Origin: Micromonospora fulviviridis
GTDB lineage: Bacteria > Actinomycetota > Actinomycetes > Mycobacteriales > Micromonosporaceae
Direction of reading: 5' to 3'
Length of the DNA stretch: 64,000 bases
NCBI RefSeq assembly: GCF_014648395.1
Contig: NZ_BMRA01000001.1
Coordinates: 310,001 to 374,000 of the forward strand
The number at the start of each line of letters is the position of its first letter. Position 1 is the stretch's first letter. The translations under genes were made by a program, and so were the position numbers. Positions 63,778-64,000 of the stretch are shown here, piece by piece. Below the pieces are notes generated by a model. It saw nothing but the letters and a program-made list of their open reading frames with translations. It was not told the DNA's origin and searched no databases.

Positions 63778-64000
63778 CGACACGGACGAGGTCGGCTTGA
63801 GCCGGGTCCGCCGGCAGCCTGCCTGTCGACTGACGCGCGACGCGTCCGCCAACCGATCCGCGCCCACCTCAGCGCGTTGACCGCGGCAGATCCGGACGTG
63901 CCGAGGTACTCGTAGCCGATGCCGGCCAGGGTGCGTCGCAGAATCCGGGCTCGTGGCGGGAGCGAGCGGATGACGAGGGTCTGGGTCAGCCTGGGGCAAG
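63778..64000. other. right-edge stretch without a supported gene
   Basis: A minus-strand frame is open from the window edge (with LVIRSLPPRARILRRTLAG) down to a stop at 63717, and could be the tail of a gene lying beyond the edge, but it would overlap the convergent DUF3592 gene by 60 bases. I see no motif that confirms it. Confidence 0.25.

Noticed and set aside
63717-63998. A minus-strand gene end at the right edge
   Set aside because: The frame overlaps the DUF3592 gene by 60 bases and shows no recognisable motif; kept only as a note.

Overview
The window is 64 kb of very GC-rich DNA, densely packed with genes that often start with GTG and often overlap by one to four bases. Gene content (cysDN without cysC, a maltose-type transporter without its own ATPase, an actinobacterial protein O-mannosyltransferase, MetRS with a KFSSS signature, many leaderless starts) points to an actinobacterium, most likely a Micromonosporaceae member such as Micromonospora or Salinispora. 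The genus is inferred from general familiarity with these gene orders, not from a search. I see no phage, insertion sequence, integrase, CRISPR array or secondary-metabolite cluster; this looks like ordinary chromosome.

Layout from left to right. 1-2.5 kb: a MarR regulator facing a YczE-type membrane protein and a (cut off) FMN reductase across a double palindrome, then an RlmA-type rRNA methyltransferase carrying an in-frame palindromic insertion. 2.5-11 kb, minus strand: a nucleoside uptake and salvage operon (BMP lipoprotein, ATPase, two permeases, cytidine deaminase, thymidine phosphorylase) and a DUF4272 gene. 11-13.4 kb: a small membrane protein, an ABC-2-like permease and its divergent TetR. 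13.4-22.3 kb: a maltodextrin locus (GH13 neopullulanase, malG, malF, malE on minus; LacI/MalR-type regulator and GH13 alpha-glucosidase on plus). 22.4-27.4 kb: a VOC protein, then a minus-strand row of corC-like, trpS, 2H phosphoesterase, yihY, gntR and an acidic hypothetical. 27.6-33 kb: galE-galK, then cysQ, cysD and cysN. 33-37.5 kb: glmU-prs-rplY-pth and tRNA-Gln. 37.5-41.1 kb: an HTH/LAGLIDADG-like orphan, a desaturase, a TetR and two DUF4383 paralogues. 41-50 kb: tatD-rsmA-ispE-ABC-F and metG, with two plus-strand genes wedged between metG and tatD. 51-56 kb: rsmI, the O-mannosyltransferase, and a two-gene surface operon (VWA plus beta-rich partner). 56-64 kb: small and accessory genes, including a PPTase, a proline-rich membrane protein, a TDT transporter with its LysR, a phosphoesterase and a DUF3592 protein.

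How they work together: the nucleoside operon imports nucleosides, deaminates cytidine and phosphorolyses thymidine. The maltodextrin locus senses, imports and cleaves alpha-glucans, probably energised by a shared ATPase encoded elsewhere. galE/galK feed galactose into UDP-sugar metabolism. cysD/cysN activate sulfate and cysQ removes the PAP by-product. glmU, prs, pth, rplY, rsmA, rsmI, metG and trpS are housekeeping genes of cell wall, nucleotide and translation.

The points most worth a second look are small-scale: a 59-bp insertion with a perfect 16-bp duplication that splits a formerly overlapping galE/galK junction; a palindromic element tolerated in frame inside the methyltransferase; a perfect 18-bp inverted repeat between two convergent genes; a CTG start codon with a perfect Shine-Dalgarno; a 16-codon reading frame coupled to ispE; and a recurring leaderless-promoter geometry. 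I do not see a clearly new multi-gene system.
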